Origin: DATBGE01 sp036558125
GTDB taxonomy: Bacteria; Gemmatimonadota; Gemmatimonadetes; Gemmatimonadales; GWC2-71-9
Direction of reading: 5' to 3'
Assembly: GCA_036558125.1 (NCBI GenBank)
Contig: DATBGE010000036.1
Span: 1-64,000 of the forward strand
Length of the DNA: 64,000 nucleotides
Shown: piece by piece, positions 7,365 to 16,054 of the stretch
How positions within the stretch are numbered: position 1 is the stretch's first letter
How the letters are laid out: every line of letters starts with the position of its first letter
The notes under the pieces: generated by a model
Databases searched by the model: none
What the model was told of the DNA's origin: nothing
The model's input: only the letters and a program-made list of their open reading frames with translations
Translations under genes and position numbers: made by a program

Positions 7365-9014
7365 TTGACCCGTTGGGAACAGACTACGTCCAAGCTGCTC
7401 CAGGTCCTGCGGCTGGAAACAATCCGGTCCAAGCTTCTCGCCTTTGCCGTCCTGGCGAGCCTCATTCCATCGGTCAGCACCGGTTGGCTCTCCTACGTCC
7501 AGAACAAGCGCGCCCTCACAGAAAAGAGCGGTCAGGAACTGCAGAACGCGGGATCTCAGGCCGCCCGCGAGCTGGACCTCTGGATCAAGGAGCGGCTTTA
7601 CGACCTCCGGGTCTTCGCCAGCTCTTATGAGGTCTCCGAGAACCTGGCCCGGCTCCCCCTGGGAAGCGGGACCCCTGTTCGTAGCCAGGTGCAGGGCCGG
7701 CTGAGCGACTACCTGAACTCGGTCCGGGAACGGTTCCAGGATTACGAAGAGCTCTTGGTGCTCGACCCCCAGGGCCAGGTCGTGGCCAGCAGCTCGAAGA
7801 GCCACGGGACGATCTATCTCGCGGCCGGTTGGCAAGATGACATTCAGAACGACCGCCCGGTCGTCGGCGTGCCGCACTGGGACGATTCGCTGAACAAACC
7901 GGTCATGGTGGTCGCCGTGCCGATCCGTCGCACCGATGGTCCGCTTCTCGGCGCGCTCTCCGCCCGGCTGAGTCTCGAGCGGGCGGACAACATCCTGCGT
8001 CGCTTTGCTCCCGGCGACTCCGGCCAGGTCTATCTCATCGGCGCCAACGCCAATGTCATCACCTCGGCCCAGGCCAGCTCGGGTACCGTCATGGCGCAGC
8101 GCCTTGCCAAGGAGGCACTGGATCGGCTCAGCGCGACGGAGGGGGCGGCGGTCGAATATCAGAACTACGATGGCAACGAGGTGGTGGGGACACTCAACTC
8201 GATCCCCGGCCTGGGCTGGTCGGTGGTCGCCGAGATTCCTTCAACGGAGGCATTCCGGCAGGTCAATCGGCTCCGCAACCTGACGATCCTGATGGTACTG
8301 GCCCTGCTGGTGGGCGTCGGCCTGATCGCCTGGCTGCTGGGCCTCCTCATCGTGCGTCCGCTCACCCGCCTGGCCCAGGGAGCGGCCGAGGTCGCGACCG
8401 GAAGTCTCGCGGTTGATTTGCCCGAAGTAGGGGGCGGAGAGGTCGGCGATCTCACCAGAGTCTTCAACAACATGGTGGACCGGCTCCGGGAGAGCCGGGA
8501 GGAGCTGGAACGGCTTTCGACCCTCGACGGGCTCACCGGCCTCGCCAACCGGCGCCACCTGCTGAGCCGCCTGGCGCTGGAATCGAGCCGAGCCAAGCGC
8601 GGACATCACTCCTTCGCCGTGCTCATGGTAGACGTCGACAACTTCAAGGCCTACAACGATTCCTATGGGCATCTCGCGGGAGACGAGGTGCTGGTGCGGC
8701 TGGCGGAGATCATGCGGGAATGCTGTCGCGAGGTGGACTGTGCCGCGCGGTACGGCGGGGAGGAATTCCTGGTCCTGTTGACCGAGACTGGAATGGAAGG
8801 AGCTGTCGAGGTGGCGGAACGAGTCCGTGCCCGACTTGCCAGCGAGACTTTCGCCGGGGGAAGGATCACCCTCAGCGTGGGTGTCGCTTCATATCCTGAG
8901 TTTGGAGAATCGCCGGAGGCCGTTATCATGAGCGCCGATGTGGCGCTCTACCAGGCGAAGCATCTGGGCCGTGACCGAGTCGTCATGGCCAGCCTGAACA
9001 AGGTGGAGGACTAA
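7365..9014 (+). CDS. Membrane diguanylate cyclase: Cache sensor, HAMP, GGDEF
   Basis: 549 residues. A first membrane helix near residues 25-42 is followed by an extracytoplasmic double-Cache-like domain (about 45-300), a second helix (about 307-330), a HAMP linker (about 330-385) and a GGDEF domain (about 395-545). The active site is GGEEF (YGGEEFLVLL). The inhibitory RxxD site (REVD) lies five residues upstream, so feedback inhibition by c-di-GMP is expected. The substrate is two GTP. The start is TTG at 7365 with GGAGG six bases upstream; the nearby ATG at 7349 is out of frame. Its TAA overlaps the stop of the convergent SH3b gene. Confidence 0.92.
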   Translation: MTRWEQTTSKLLQVLRLETIRSKLLAFAVLASLIPSVSTGWLSYVQNKRALTEKSGQELQNAGSQAARELDLWIKERLYDLRVFASSYEVSENLARLPLGSGTPVRSQVQGRLSDYLNSVRERFQDYEELLVLDPQGQVVASSSKSHGTIYLAAGWQDDIQNDRPVVGVPHWDDSLNKPVMVVAVPIRRTDGPLLGALSARLSLERADNILRRFAPGDSGQVYLIGANANVITSAQASSGTVMAQRLAKEALDRLSATEGAAVEYQNYDGNEVVGTLNSIPGLGWSVVAEIPSTEAFRQVNRLRNLTILMVLALLVGVGLIAWLLGLLIVRPLTRLAQGAAEVATGSLAVDLPEVGGGEVGDLTRVFNNMVDRLRESREELERLSTLDGLTGLANRRHLLSRLALESSRAKRGHHSFAVLMVDVDNFKAYNDSYGHLAGDEVLVRLAEIMRECCREVDCAARYGGEEFLVLLTETGMEGAVEVAERVRARLASETFAGGRITLSVGVASYPEFGESPEAVIMSADVALYQAKHLGRDRVVMASLNKVED

Positions 9015-9793
9015 CGCATCGCCTCCGGGCCGCGGCCCACGAGATTTCGCATTACCCATCCTGACCGGCCGTCCTCCGCGGTCACTCGAATCCAGTTGTC
9101 GGTATAGGAATATCCGGTCACCGAAGTTCCCGCTTCCATCGTGAACAGGACTTTGAAACTGGTCCCCGGCCCCTCGCGGACATTGCTGCGATGCACGGCC
9201 TGCAGCCGAACCGGGGTGGTGAAGGTTGCTTCTCCGGGCCTGGCTCCGCTGCCGGTGCCGTTGAGTCTTCCTTTCGCGGCGCCGGCGAGTCGTTTGGTCT
9301 GGGTCGCAAGGTAGAGCGAGCCGGCGTAGTTCTGCTTGTTGAATTCGGCGCTGCTCTGCTGCAGCAGTTTGGTCGCCTGTGCGAGTTCGGACGTCGCGCG
9401 CTGACCACCGGCCGCTCTGAGCGACTGAACGGCGACCTCGGCTTCCGCGAGTCCCGATGCGGCTTCGGCCTTGGTGGCGAGCGTCTGCAGCTTCGCCATC
9501 GCCCGAACGACTTCCTGCCGGGTCTCATCCAGCCGAGTCTGCAGCTCATCGATCTGCGCATCGCGCTCGAGTAGGGTCAGCTCCAACCGCTGGGCCCGCT
9601 GCTCCAGCTCGACGTCGCGAATCCGGACCGTATCAGGAGGGACAACCACCGGTGGGGGAGCCGGAGCCGGGTTAACTGGCGAACTGCTTTCTACCGGAGC
9701 TACCCCGACCTCTGGCTTCTTGCTGGCACAGCCGGCCACGGTAGCAAGACCCAGGGCGAGCAAACCGCGTAACCCGAAGAGGGAGTAGGACAT
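9011..9793 (-). CDS. SH3b-domain lipoprotein with coiled coil
   Basis: 260 residues. The signal and lipobox (LATVAGCASKK, cysteine near residue 22) are followed by a proline-rich spacer, a long charged coiled coil (about 60-130), and a C-terminal bacterial SH3 domain (about 185-250; SNVREGPGTSFKVL, GWVMRNLVG). It is probably an envelope-anchored protein that contacts peptidoglycan or other periplasmic proteins. The ATG at 9791-9793 follows GGAGG at nine bases. The TAG stop overlaps the TAA of the convergent diguanylate cyclase gene (shared CTAA). Confidence 0.82.
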   Translation of the reverse strand: MSYSLFGLRGLLALGLATVAGCASKKPEVGVAPVESSSPVNPAPAPPPVVVPPDTVRIRDVELEQRAQRLELTLLERDAQIDELQTRLDETRQEVVRAMAKLQTLATKAEAASGLAEAEVAVQSLRAAGGQRATSELAQATKLLQQSSAEFNKQNYAGSLYLATQTKRLAGAAKGRLNGTGSGARPGEATFTTPVRLQAVHRSNVREGPGTSFKVLFTMEAGTSVTGYSYTDNWIRVTAEDGRSGWVMRNLVGRGPEAMR

Positions 9794-9890
9794 CGGTCCA
9801 CCCTCCTTCGCTCGGGTGGGCGCTACTGGTTGAAGAGTTTTTGGGGAACCGGCCTTACCTGGCCTTGGGTCAGCAAGAGGGGTGCCGCAA

Positions 9891-10259
9891 CTACCTGTTG
9901 TGCTTATAGATGAGATCTACCAGCTCATCGTACATCGCCTCGGCTTCGTCGTCGCCGGACCGTATCGCGGAAGCGGCACAGTGCTTTAAATGATTTCTCA
10001 TAAGTTCCCTTCCCACCGAACGTAGCGCTTCCTGCACCGAGGAGATCTGGGTCAGGATGTCGGCACAATAACGATCCTCCTCGACCATCTTCTGCAGGCC
10101 GCGGATCTGGCCTTCGATCCGCCGCAGGCGTTTCTGGTTCCGCCCCTTGATATCGGGATCGACTCCCCGTGCCTTGCGATGGGCCGTTTCTTCACCGGGC
10201 AGAGGGCAGCTGCACATGACATTCCCGTCGTGGCGAGGATGATTGGGTGAGCGAGGCAT
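9891..10259 (-). CDS. csoR: CsoR-family copper-sensing repressor
   Basis: 122 residues of all-helical CsoR/RcnR fold (DUF156). The N-terminal CSCPLPGEETAHRKARG segment is followed by KRLRRIEGQIRGL. The copper(I) ligands of CsoR are all present: Cys65 (DRYCADIL), His90 and Cys94 (RNHLKHCAAS). Apo-protein binds DNA and Cu(I) releases it, de-repressing the export genes. The ATG at 10257-10259 overlaps the copA stop as TGATG, indicating translational coupling; a second in-frame ATG 14 codons in is also possible. It is the last gene of the copper operon and so controls its own operon. Confidence 0.93.
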   Translation of the reverse strand: MPRSPNHPRHDGNVMCSCPLPGEETAHRKARGVDPDIKGRNQKRLRRIEGQIRGLQKMVEEDRYCADILTQISSVQEALRSVGRELMRNHLKHCAASAIRSGDDEAEAMYDELVDLIYKHNR

Positions 10260-12610
10260 CAAGCCACCCGTGCCTGCCGCAAACGCAAGCTGTTGCTGAC
10301 GACACTGACTGAGCTGAAGGCCATCGCCGCACTTGCGAGCACCGGGCTCAGGAGAATTCCCAGACCGGGATAGAGCGCGCCGGCGGCCACTGGAATACCG
10401 ATCACGTTGTAGATAAAGGCCCAGAACAGGTTCTGCTTCATGGTGCGCACGGTGCGCCGGGAAAGCTCGATCGCCTGCACTGCCCCTCGAAGATCGCCCC
10501 GCATCAGGACCACATCGCCGGCCTCGATGGCGACGTCGGTTCCGGTTCCGATGGCGATGCCGACGTCGGCTTGGGCCAGGGCCGGCGCGTCGTTGATCCC
10601 GTCTCCCACCATTGCGACCACCTTGCCGACCGCCTGAAGCCGCTTGATCTCCTCCACCTTTCCTTCCGGCAACACTCCGGCGACTACGCGCTCGATCCCC
10701 GCCTGCCTCGCTATCGAATGCGCGGTTCCCGGGTTATCGCCGGTGACCAGAATGACCTCGATTCCCATCCGCTCGAGCCTCGCTACCGCTTCGCGGGAGC
10801 CTTCTTTGATCGGGTCGGCAATCCCGATGAGCCCGAGGAGCTTTCCCCGGCCCGCGACGAACATGAGGGTCCTTCCCTCACTCGCGAGCCGGGTCGCGGC
10901 GTCCTGCATCGCGGCGATCTCCACTCCGCGATCCTGAAGCAGCGCCTCGCTGCCAACGAGCACCGGAATACCATCCACGGTTCCCGAGGCGCCGCGCCCG
11001 GTGATGGAGGCGAACTCAGTCGGAGCACTCAGCGTCACCCTGCGTTCCTGCGCCGCCCGTACCACTGCGGCCGCGAGCGGGTGTTCGCTCATCGTTTCCA
11101 GCGAGGCCGCGAGCCGCAAGAGATCGCTGCCATCTCCAGGACCACCGCCGAGCACCAGAGTGTCGGTCACGCGGGGCCGGCCTTCGGTCACCGTTCCCGT
11201 CTTATCAAGCACCGCCACATCAACCATGCCGGCCCGCTGCAGCGTCTCTCCCCCCTTGATCAGGAGACCAAGCTGGGCCGCCCTGCCGGTCCCGACCATC
11301 ACCGCTGTGGGGACCGCCAGACCCATCGCACAGGGGCAGGCAATGATGAGCACCGACACTGCAGCCGCGAACCCGCGAACCGCGGGAGCCGTGTCGGCGG
11401 CGACGAACCAGACCACGAAAGTCGCAATCGCGAGCGAGACCACGATCGGTACGAAGATCCGGCTGATCCGATCGGCAAGAGCCTGGATCGGCGCGCGGGA
11501 GCCCTGAGCCTCGCGCATCAGCTTCACAATCTGGGAGAGGACACTGTCGGATCCGAGCGTCGTGGCCCGATAGCGGAATGCCCCGGTGCCATTGAGCGTC
11601 CCGCCGATCACCAGCGAGCCGGCTTTCTTCTCCACCGGGAAGGATTCCCCGGAGAGCATCGACTCGTCCACCGCGCTCTGACCCGAAATGACCTCGCCAT
11701 CTACCGGAATCCGCTCGCCGGGACGGACCAGGACGGTGTCGCCTCGAACCACTTGATCGATGGGGATCTCGCGCTGCAGCTCCCCCTCACGGGCGACACG
11801 CGCGGTCTTCGGTTGCAGGTCTACCAGTCCGCGTAGGGCCTGAGCCGTCTGACGCTTGGCGCGAGCCTCGAACGCGCTGCCGGTCAGAATCAGCGCGAGG
11901 ATGATGACCACGGCCTCGAAATAGAGATCGGGGGAAAGGCCCCGGTCGAGAAAGAATCGCGGAGTGAGGACAGCCAGGCAGGAATAGACGAATGCCGACC
12001 CCGTGCCCAACGCGATGAGGGTATTCATGTCCGCGGTATGATGCCGGAATGCGGACCAGGCCCGGACGTAGAACTGCCGCCCGGCCCAGAGCATGACGCC
12101 GACCGTCAGGAACAACAGCGCGTACGCCAGAAAGGTCGGAGAGAGGTTGTAGAGCCAGGGGAACACGACCTGCAGCACGGGAGTCAGGGACTGCATGACC
12201 CAGCGCATGAAGGGATCTGCCACAACCGTCTCATGTCCCGCCGAGACCGGAGCCATCAGGGGCAACGACAAGATCATCGCGACACCTGCGGCAATCACGC
12301 TGATCACCGCCTTCCGGCGCAGATCCTGAAATTCCTCGTCGATGGCACGGTCACGCGCCGCCTGCTCTTCGAATGCCGTGTTCTCCGAACGAGGGACCTC
12401 CGATTCGTATCCGGTTGCTCTGATGGCTTGGACCAGACGCTCGGGCGAAGTCGCCGCCGGATCGAAGGTCACCGCGGCGGTATTCAGAATCAGGTTCACC
12501 GATGCATCTACCACCCCCGGTTGCTCAGCCAGCGATCGCTGCACCCGTGACTGACACGACGCGCAGTGCATCCCCGTCACCCGAAGCTCGATCGTTTCGT
12601 TGGCTGACAT
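10259..12610 (-). CDS. copA: Copper-exporting P1B-type ATPase
   Basis: 783 residues. One N-terminal heavy-metal-associated domain carries Cys16-x-x-Cys19 (GMHCASC). Eight membrane helices surround the P-type core: TGES (LSGES) actuator loop, the metal-site CPC near residue 425 (IACPCAMGLA), phosphorylation site DKTGT near 467, HP motif (SEHPLA) and GDGINDAPAL hinge. CPC with this context marks Cu(I) (or Ag(I)) export. It is the middle gene of a three-gene operon, four bases after the cupredoxin gene and coupled to csoR. Confidence 0.96.
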   Translation of the reverse strand: MSANETIELRVTGMHCASCQSRVQRSLAEQPGVVDASVNLILNTAAVTFDPAATSPERLVQAIRATGYESEVPRSENTAFEEQAARDRAIDEEFQDLRRKAVISVIAAGVAMILSLPLMAPVSAGHETVVADPFMRWVMQSLTPVLQVVFPWLYNLSPTFLAYALLFLTVGVMLWAGRQFYVRAWSAFRHHTADMNTLIALGTGSAFVYSCLAVLTPRFFLDRGLSPDLYFEAVVIILALILTGSAFEARAKRQTAQALRGLVDLQPKTARVAREGELQREIPIDQVVRGDTVLVRPGERIPVDGEVISGQSAVDESMLSGESFPVEKKAGSLVIGGTLNGTGAFRYRATTLGSDSVLSQIVKLMREAQGSRAPIQALADRISRIFVPIVVSLAIATFVVWFVAADTAPAVRGFAAAVSVLIIACPCAMGLAVPTAVMVGTGRAAQLGLLIKGGETLQRAGMVDVAVLDKTGTVTEGRPRVTDTLVLGGGPGDGSDLLRLAASLETMSEHPLAAAVVRAAQERRVTLSAPTEFASITGRGASGTVDGIPVLVGSEALLQDRGVEIAAMQDAATRLASEGRTLMFVAGRGKLLGLIGIADPIKEGSREAVARLERMGIEVILVTGDNPGTAHSIARQAGIERVVAGVLPEGKVEEIKRLQAVGKVVAMVGDGINDAPALAQADVGIAIGTGTDVAIEAGDVVLMRGDLRGAVQAIELSRRTVRTMKQNLFWAFIYNVIGIPVAAGALYPGLGILLSPVLASAAMAFSSVSVVSNSLRLRQARVA

Positions 12611-12614
12611 GGGC

Positions 12615-13022
12615 CTAGCGGGGTGAATCGCCGGGCGATGCGGAAGGCTCCGCGATAACGGCCCCGTGCAGCATGCTCATGCCGCACATGAACTCGTACG
12701 TCCCCGGTTTGGGTGGAGTGATGTCAATCGGAGTCGTCTTGCCGGTGGGGAGAAATCGCCGGATGCCGAAATCGGGGAACACAACTTCTTCGGAACAGGG
12801 AGATGTGTCGCGCCGGTCGAAGAGGAGCCGTACCGGCTGTCCTGCGGGGACTCGGATCGACGCCGGTTCATAGCCTCCATCCACGGTAATCCTCACCTCC
12901 CGGCCTCCTCCGGACGCCTCGGAAACCGTGACCCGGCTCCGCCCCGCAACCAGGAAATACCAGTTTACCCACGCAATAGCGGCCAACCCGCCCGCCACGA
13001 CCAGCCAGTCATTGCCTGACAT
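12615..13022 (-). CDS. Membrane-anchored cupredoxin-domain copper protein
   Basis: 135 residues. One N-terminal membrane helix (about 7-26) leads to a cupredoxin-like beta barrel (about 30-125). Candidate copper ligands are Cys76, Cys113, Met115, Met117 and His119 in the sequence FMCGMSMLHG. It probably binds copper outside the membrane and passes it to, or receives it from, CopA. First gene of the copper operon; the start ATG (13020-13022) has AGGATAGG upstream. Similar short proteins are commonly paired with copA in Gram-negative soil bacteria. Confidence 0.82.
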   Translation of the reverse strand: MSGNDWLVVAGGLAAIAWVNWYFLVAGRSRVTVSEASGGGREVRITVDGGYEPASIRVPAGQPVRLLFDRRDTSPCSEEVVFPDFGIRRFLPTGKTTPIDITPPKPGTYEFMCGMSMLHGAVIAEPSASPGDSPR

Positions 13023-13053
13023 ATACCTATCCTGAAAAGCCGTACCCGATTGG

Positions 13054-13082
13054 AGTCTATATACCCCCTCCCCCTATGTCAA
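13054..13082 (-). promoter_or_regulatory. Copper operon promoter with probable CsoR operator
   Basis: On the minus strand, TTGACA (13077-13082) is followed by a spacer containing GGGGG-A-GGGGG and then TATATAGACT. The -10 is TAGACT (17-base spacer) or TATAGA (15-base spacer). G/C tracts flanked by TATA are the hallmark of CsoR operators, and a repressor bound in the spacer would block polymerase. Confidence 0.75.
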
Positions 13083-13176
13083 TTCGGCGAAAAACCTCCC
13101 AGACCCGATCGCCGCTAGGCCTCCGAAGAACTCGAGCGGTTCCTGGTCATTCACCCTGTTCGGTCTTGTCGCGAGC

Positions 13177-14130
13177 CTAATTGCTGGACATCCCGCGAAC
13201 CATGAACAAGACACCGCCTACTAAGCCAGTAACCAAATTGGCGGCAAAGTAGAGCAGACTGAAGGTGACGATCTCCGCCGGCGGGATGCCCGAGCCGCTC
13301 AGCAGAAGGAGCCAGGCGCCTTCCCGAACGCCGAGCCCGTTGAGTGTCACGGGAAGCATCGCGAAGGCGGTCACGACGGGAACCGCGAAGAACAAAGTGA
13401 GCGGCGCTATCGGGAGGTGCATCGCCCGAGCCAGCACCAGCCAGAGCAGGATGTACAATCCCTGCACCACGAATCCGAGCCCGAGTGCGGCCATCAATGA
13501 GCCCGGAGTGCGGGCAAGCTCGCGTACCAGGTGAACCGCATCGTTCAAACCCCGGCGCACTTGCGGTGACCGGCGACCGAACCAGATCGCGGCCAGTACC
13601 GCTACGACCAGTACGACACCGAGAACGACCAGACCCCTACCCGGCAATTTGAGCCGAGCCGCTTCGAGCAGCTGTTGCGAAAAACCTGGGGCCAGGGCAG
13701 CAGCAAGTAACGCGTAACAGACCATCGCGAATACGCCCATCGCTCGATCGAGAAGCACGCTCGCGACGACGCCTCCCGGCCGCGAGGTCTCCCGCGCCGC
13801 TGCCAGTGCTCGTACCGCATCTCCTCCAACGGCCGTCGGTAGAAAGAGCGAGAAGAAGCCACCGATCACATAGAGCCGAGCGAGATATCCCCAGGGCGGG
13901 CTCCCCGGGCCCATGATCACCTTCCAGCGCAGGGCCGCAATCGACTGGCCGGTGAGCAGCAACAGGGCGGCGCCGAGGACGCCGGCGAGAGTGCCGGGAC
14001 CCAGTCCGCGCCCGATCGTCGGGAGTCCCATTCGGCTCAGGATGAGCGCGAGTAGACCGACCCCGACAACCAGTCGCAGGGCAAAACGTGCTCCGGGAGT
14101 GAGTCGCGATCCGACTGCGGATCCACTCAT
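13177..14130 (-). CDS. Flippase-like membrane protein, lysylphosphatidylglycerol synthase TM-domain (UPF0104) family
   Basis: 317 residues with eight or so membrane helices and the family's FLPTAVGGDAVRALAA and LNGLGVREGAW motifs. Members without a synthetase domain are associated with transport or modification of polyprenyl-linked sugars or glycolipids. It is the last gene of the glycosyltransferase operon; its ATG overlaps the upstream stop by four bases (14127-14130). The specific substrate is not predictable. Confidence 0.85.
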   Translation of the reverse strand: MSGSAVGSRLTPGARFALRLVVGVGLLALILSRMGLPTIGRGLGPGTLAGVLGAALLLLTGQSIAALRWKVIMGPGSPPWGYLARLYVIGGFFSLFLPTAVGGDAVRALAAARETSRPGGVVASVLLDRAMGVFAMVCYALLAAALAPGFSQQLLEAARLKLPGRGLVVLGVVLVVAVLAAIWFGRRSPQVRRGLNDAVHLVRELARTPGSLMAALGLGFVVQGLYILLWLVLARAMHLPIAPLTLFFAVPVVTAFAMLPVTLNGLGVREGAWLLLLSGSGIPPAEIVTFSLLYFAANLVTGLVGGVLFMVRGMSSN

Positions 14131-15086
14131 CCGGGGAGATCGTTGCTGTCGGCCGAATCCAGTCGAGCCAGGCGGTAGGGACGCCGGGTTGGGGCGCTCA
14201 GGTGCACGATGATCTCAGCGACCAGTCCGAGAGCGATGGACTGAATCCCGAGCGCGAGGAAGAGCGTGCCGAGCAGCAGCGCAGGCCGGTTGGCGATGCC
14301 CACGCCCCCGATGCGTTGCACCAGCAGAACCGCCAGCAGGATTGCCCCCACCCCGCCCAGCACCAGCCCGATCAACCCGAAGAAGCGAAGGGGACGCTCG
14401 GTAAACCGGGCGAGGAAATAACTCCCGAGCAGATCCACCGCCGCGCGCAGGTAGGCGGCTGGACCATAGAAGCGAAGGCCCACATCCTCCGGATGCTGCT
14501 GGGCCGGCAGCTCCACGACCTCGAAGCCTTCGCGCTGCATCAAGGTCGGGAGGAATCTGAAGAAGTCGCCGTAGATCGGCGTCTCGAGCAGTGCCTCGCG
14601 CCGCAGCGCGGCGACCCCGCAGCCGAGATCGTGAAACCGGTTTCTGGTCACTGGTCGGGCGAGCGAGTGAAAGAGCCAGCGCCGGGCCCGGTTGGGAAGC
14701 GGCTCCTTCCGTCCCACCCGTGCCGCGAAGGCGGCATCGGCGCCTCGATGCACTCTCTCAACCAGACCGGGGAGGTACTGCGCTTCGATGCGCCGGTAGG
14801 CGGGAAGCACCAGCAGGAGGTCGTTCTTGGCTTCACTCGCTCCAACTCGGGTCAGCATCGCGGGACCGGTCGGCTGAGCGAGGCGAAGCACCCGTACCGG
14901 TTCGCCGCCTTTCCGCAGCACTTCCGCCTCGTCGGCCTGCGTCGCGTGCGACGGGTCCGCGACGAAGAGGAACTCGGGATCGAGTCCCGCCGCGCGGAGC
15001 GGCTCCAGATATTCCCGGTAGAGAGGGCCGAGAGGATCACACCGCTCATGCAGCGGGATGATGACCGAAACGCCGGACGGCTTCAT
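14127..15086 (-). CDS. GT2-family glycosyltransferase with C-terminal membrane helices
   Basis: 319 residues. The start MKPSGVSVIIPLHER gives the nucleotide-binding strand of a GT-A fold; RNRFHDLGCGVAALRR is the acceptor-side region. Two membrane helices lie near residues 235-260 and 270-300. The ATG at 15084-15086 overlaps the preceding gene's TGA by four bases. Unlike its upstream paralogue, the usual DDGSxDxT and DxD signatures are altered (FVADPSHAT, LVLPAYRR), so the enzyme may be divergent or lack standard metal coordination. Confidence 0.8.
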   Translation of the reverse strand: MKPSGVSVIIPLHERCDPLGPLYREYLEPLRAAGLDPEFLFVADPSHATQADEAEVLRKGGEPVRVLRLAQPTGPAMLTRVGASEAKNDLLLVLPAYRRIEAQYLPGLVERVHRGADAAFAARVGRKEPLPNRARRWLFHSLARPVTRNRFHDLGCGVAALRREALLETPIYGDFFRFLPTLMQREGFEVVELPAQQHPEDVGLRFYGPAAYLRAAVDLLGSYFLARFTERPLRFFGLIGLVLGGVGAILLAVLLVQRIGGVGIANRPALLLGTLFLALGIQSIALGLVAEIIVHLSAPTRRPYRLARLDSADSNDLPG

Positions 15087-16054
15087 GCCGCTTCTCTGGC
15101 CAGGGGGATCTCCCCCGCCACTCGACGCCCGTAGCGGCGGACTGCGCCTTCCGCCATCAACCCCAGGATCAGCAGGTAGACGGCGAGCCCGAACCAGACG
15201 ATCGCCACGCTGGGGAACACCAGTGCTTCGGCCTTGACTGGACGGAAGGCGTTGAGAGCGACGACCTCCGCCACGACAGCCCCGAGGCTGAAGAACAGAG
15301 CGACGAGCGCCGCGCCGGCGAAGAGGTGAAGCGGCCGGCCTCTGAAGGACCGAATCATCACGATGACCAGCAGGTCCGCCAGGACCTTCGCGATGCGGGA
15401 GAGCCCGTACTTGCTCTGGCCGAAGCGACGGGCGTGGTGCCGAACCGGCATCTCGGTAATCCTGGCCCCCGCGGTGGCCGCGGCGACCGCCGGAATGAAG
15501 CGATGAAGATCGGAATAGAGATGAAGCCGTTCCACGACCGGCCGGCGAAAGGCCTTGAGCGAACATCCGTTGTCCCGGATGGGCACTCCGGTGGCTTTGC
15601 GAATCAGCCAGTTGGCGATCATGGAGGGGAAGCGCCGGGTGAGCCAGACGTCCTGCCGGCGCTCGCGATAGCCGGCGACGAGGTCGTACCCTTCCTCGAG
15701 ACGGGCCACCAGCCGCGGGATGTCGGCCGGGTCATTCTGCAGGTCGCCGTCCATCGTTACGACGACGTCCCCGCGAGCGCTCGCGAAGCCCGCCTGCATC
15801 GCCGGAGTCTGGCCGTAGTTCCGGGCCAGGCGCACCAGGCGAACCCGTGGGTCCTGCGCCTCGGCAGAGCGCGCCCGTGCGACCGTGCCGTCGCGGCTTC
15901 CGTCATCGACCAGGACCAGCTCCCAGTCGCTCGAAGGCCCAAGTGCCTCCTGCACCGCCTCGACCAGGCGGACCACTGAGTCTTCTTCGTTGTACAGGGG
16001 CACCACCACCGAGAGATGGGGCCGGAACACGCCGTCGTTACTGGACGACTTCAT
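15083..16054 (-). CDS. Polyprenyl-phosphate glycosyltransferase, GT2 (dolichol-phosphate mannose synthase / ArnC-GtrB type)
   Basis: 323 residues. GT-A domain with VVVPLYNEEDSV, the UDP-binding LVDDGSRDGT, the metal-binding VTMDGDLQNDP (DxD) and the RDNGCSLKAFRR acceptor motif; two C-terminal membrane helices. It likely transfers a sugar from a nucleotide donor to undecaprenyl phosphate, making the lipid-linked donor used by the GT39 enzyme upstream. I chose the ATG at 16052-16054 (GAGGTG about eight bases upstream), which overlaps the GT39 gene end by 17 bases. Confidence 0.88.
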   Translation of the reverse strand: MKSSSNDGVFRPHLSVVVPLYNEEDSVVRLVEAVQEALGPSSDWELVLVDDGSRDGTVARARSAEAQDPRVRLVRLARNYGQTPAMQAGFASARGDVVVTMDGDLQNDPADIPRLVARLEEGYDLVAGYRERRQDVWLTRRFPSMIANWLIRKATGVPIRDNGCSLKAFRRPVVERLHLYSDLHRFIPAVAAATAGARITEMPVRHHARRFGQSKYGLSRIAKVLADLLVIVMIRSFRGRPLHLFAGAALVALFFSLGAVVAEVVALNAFRPVKAEALVFPSVAIVWFGLAVYLLILGLMAEGAVRRYGRRVAGEIPLAREAA

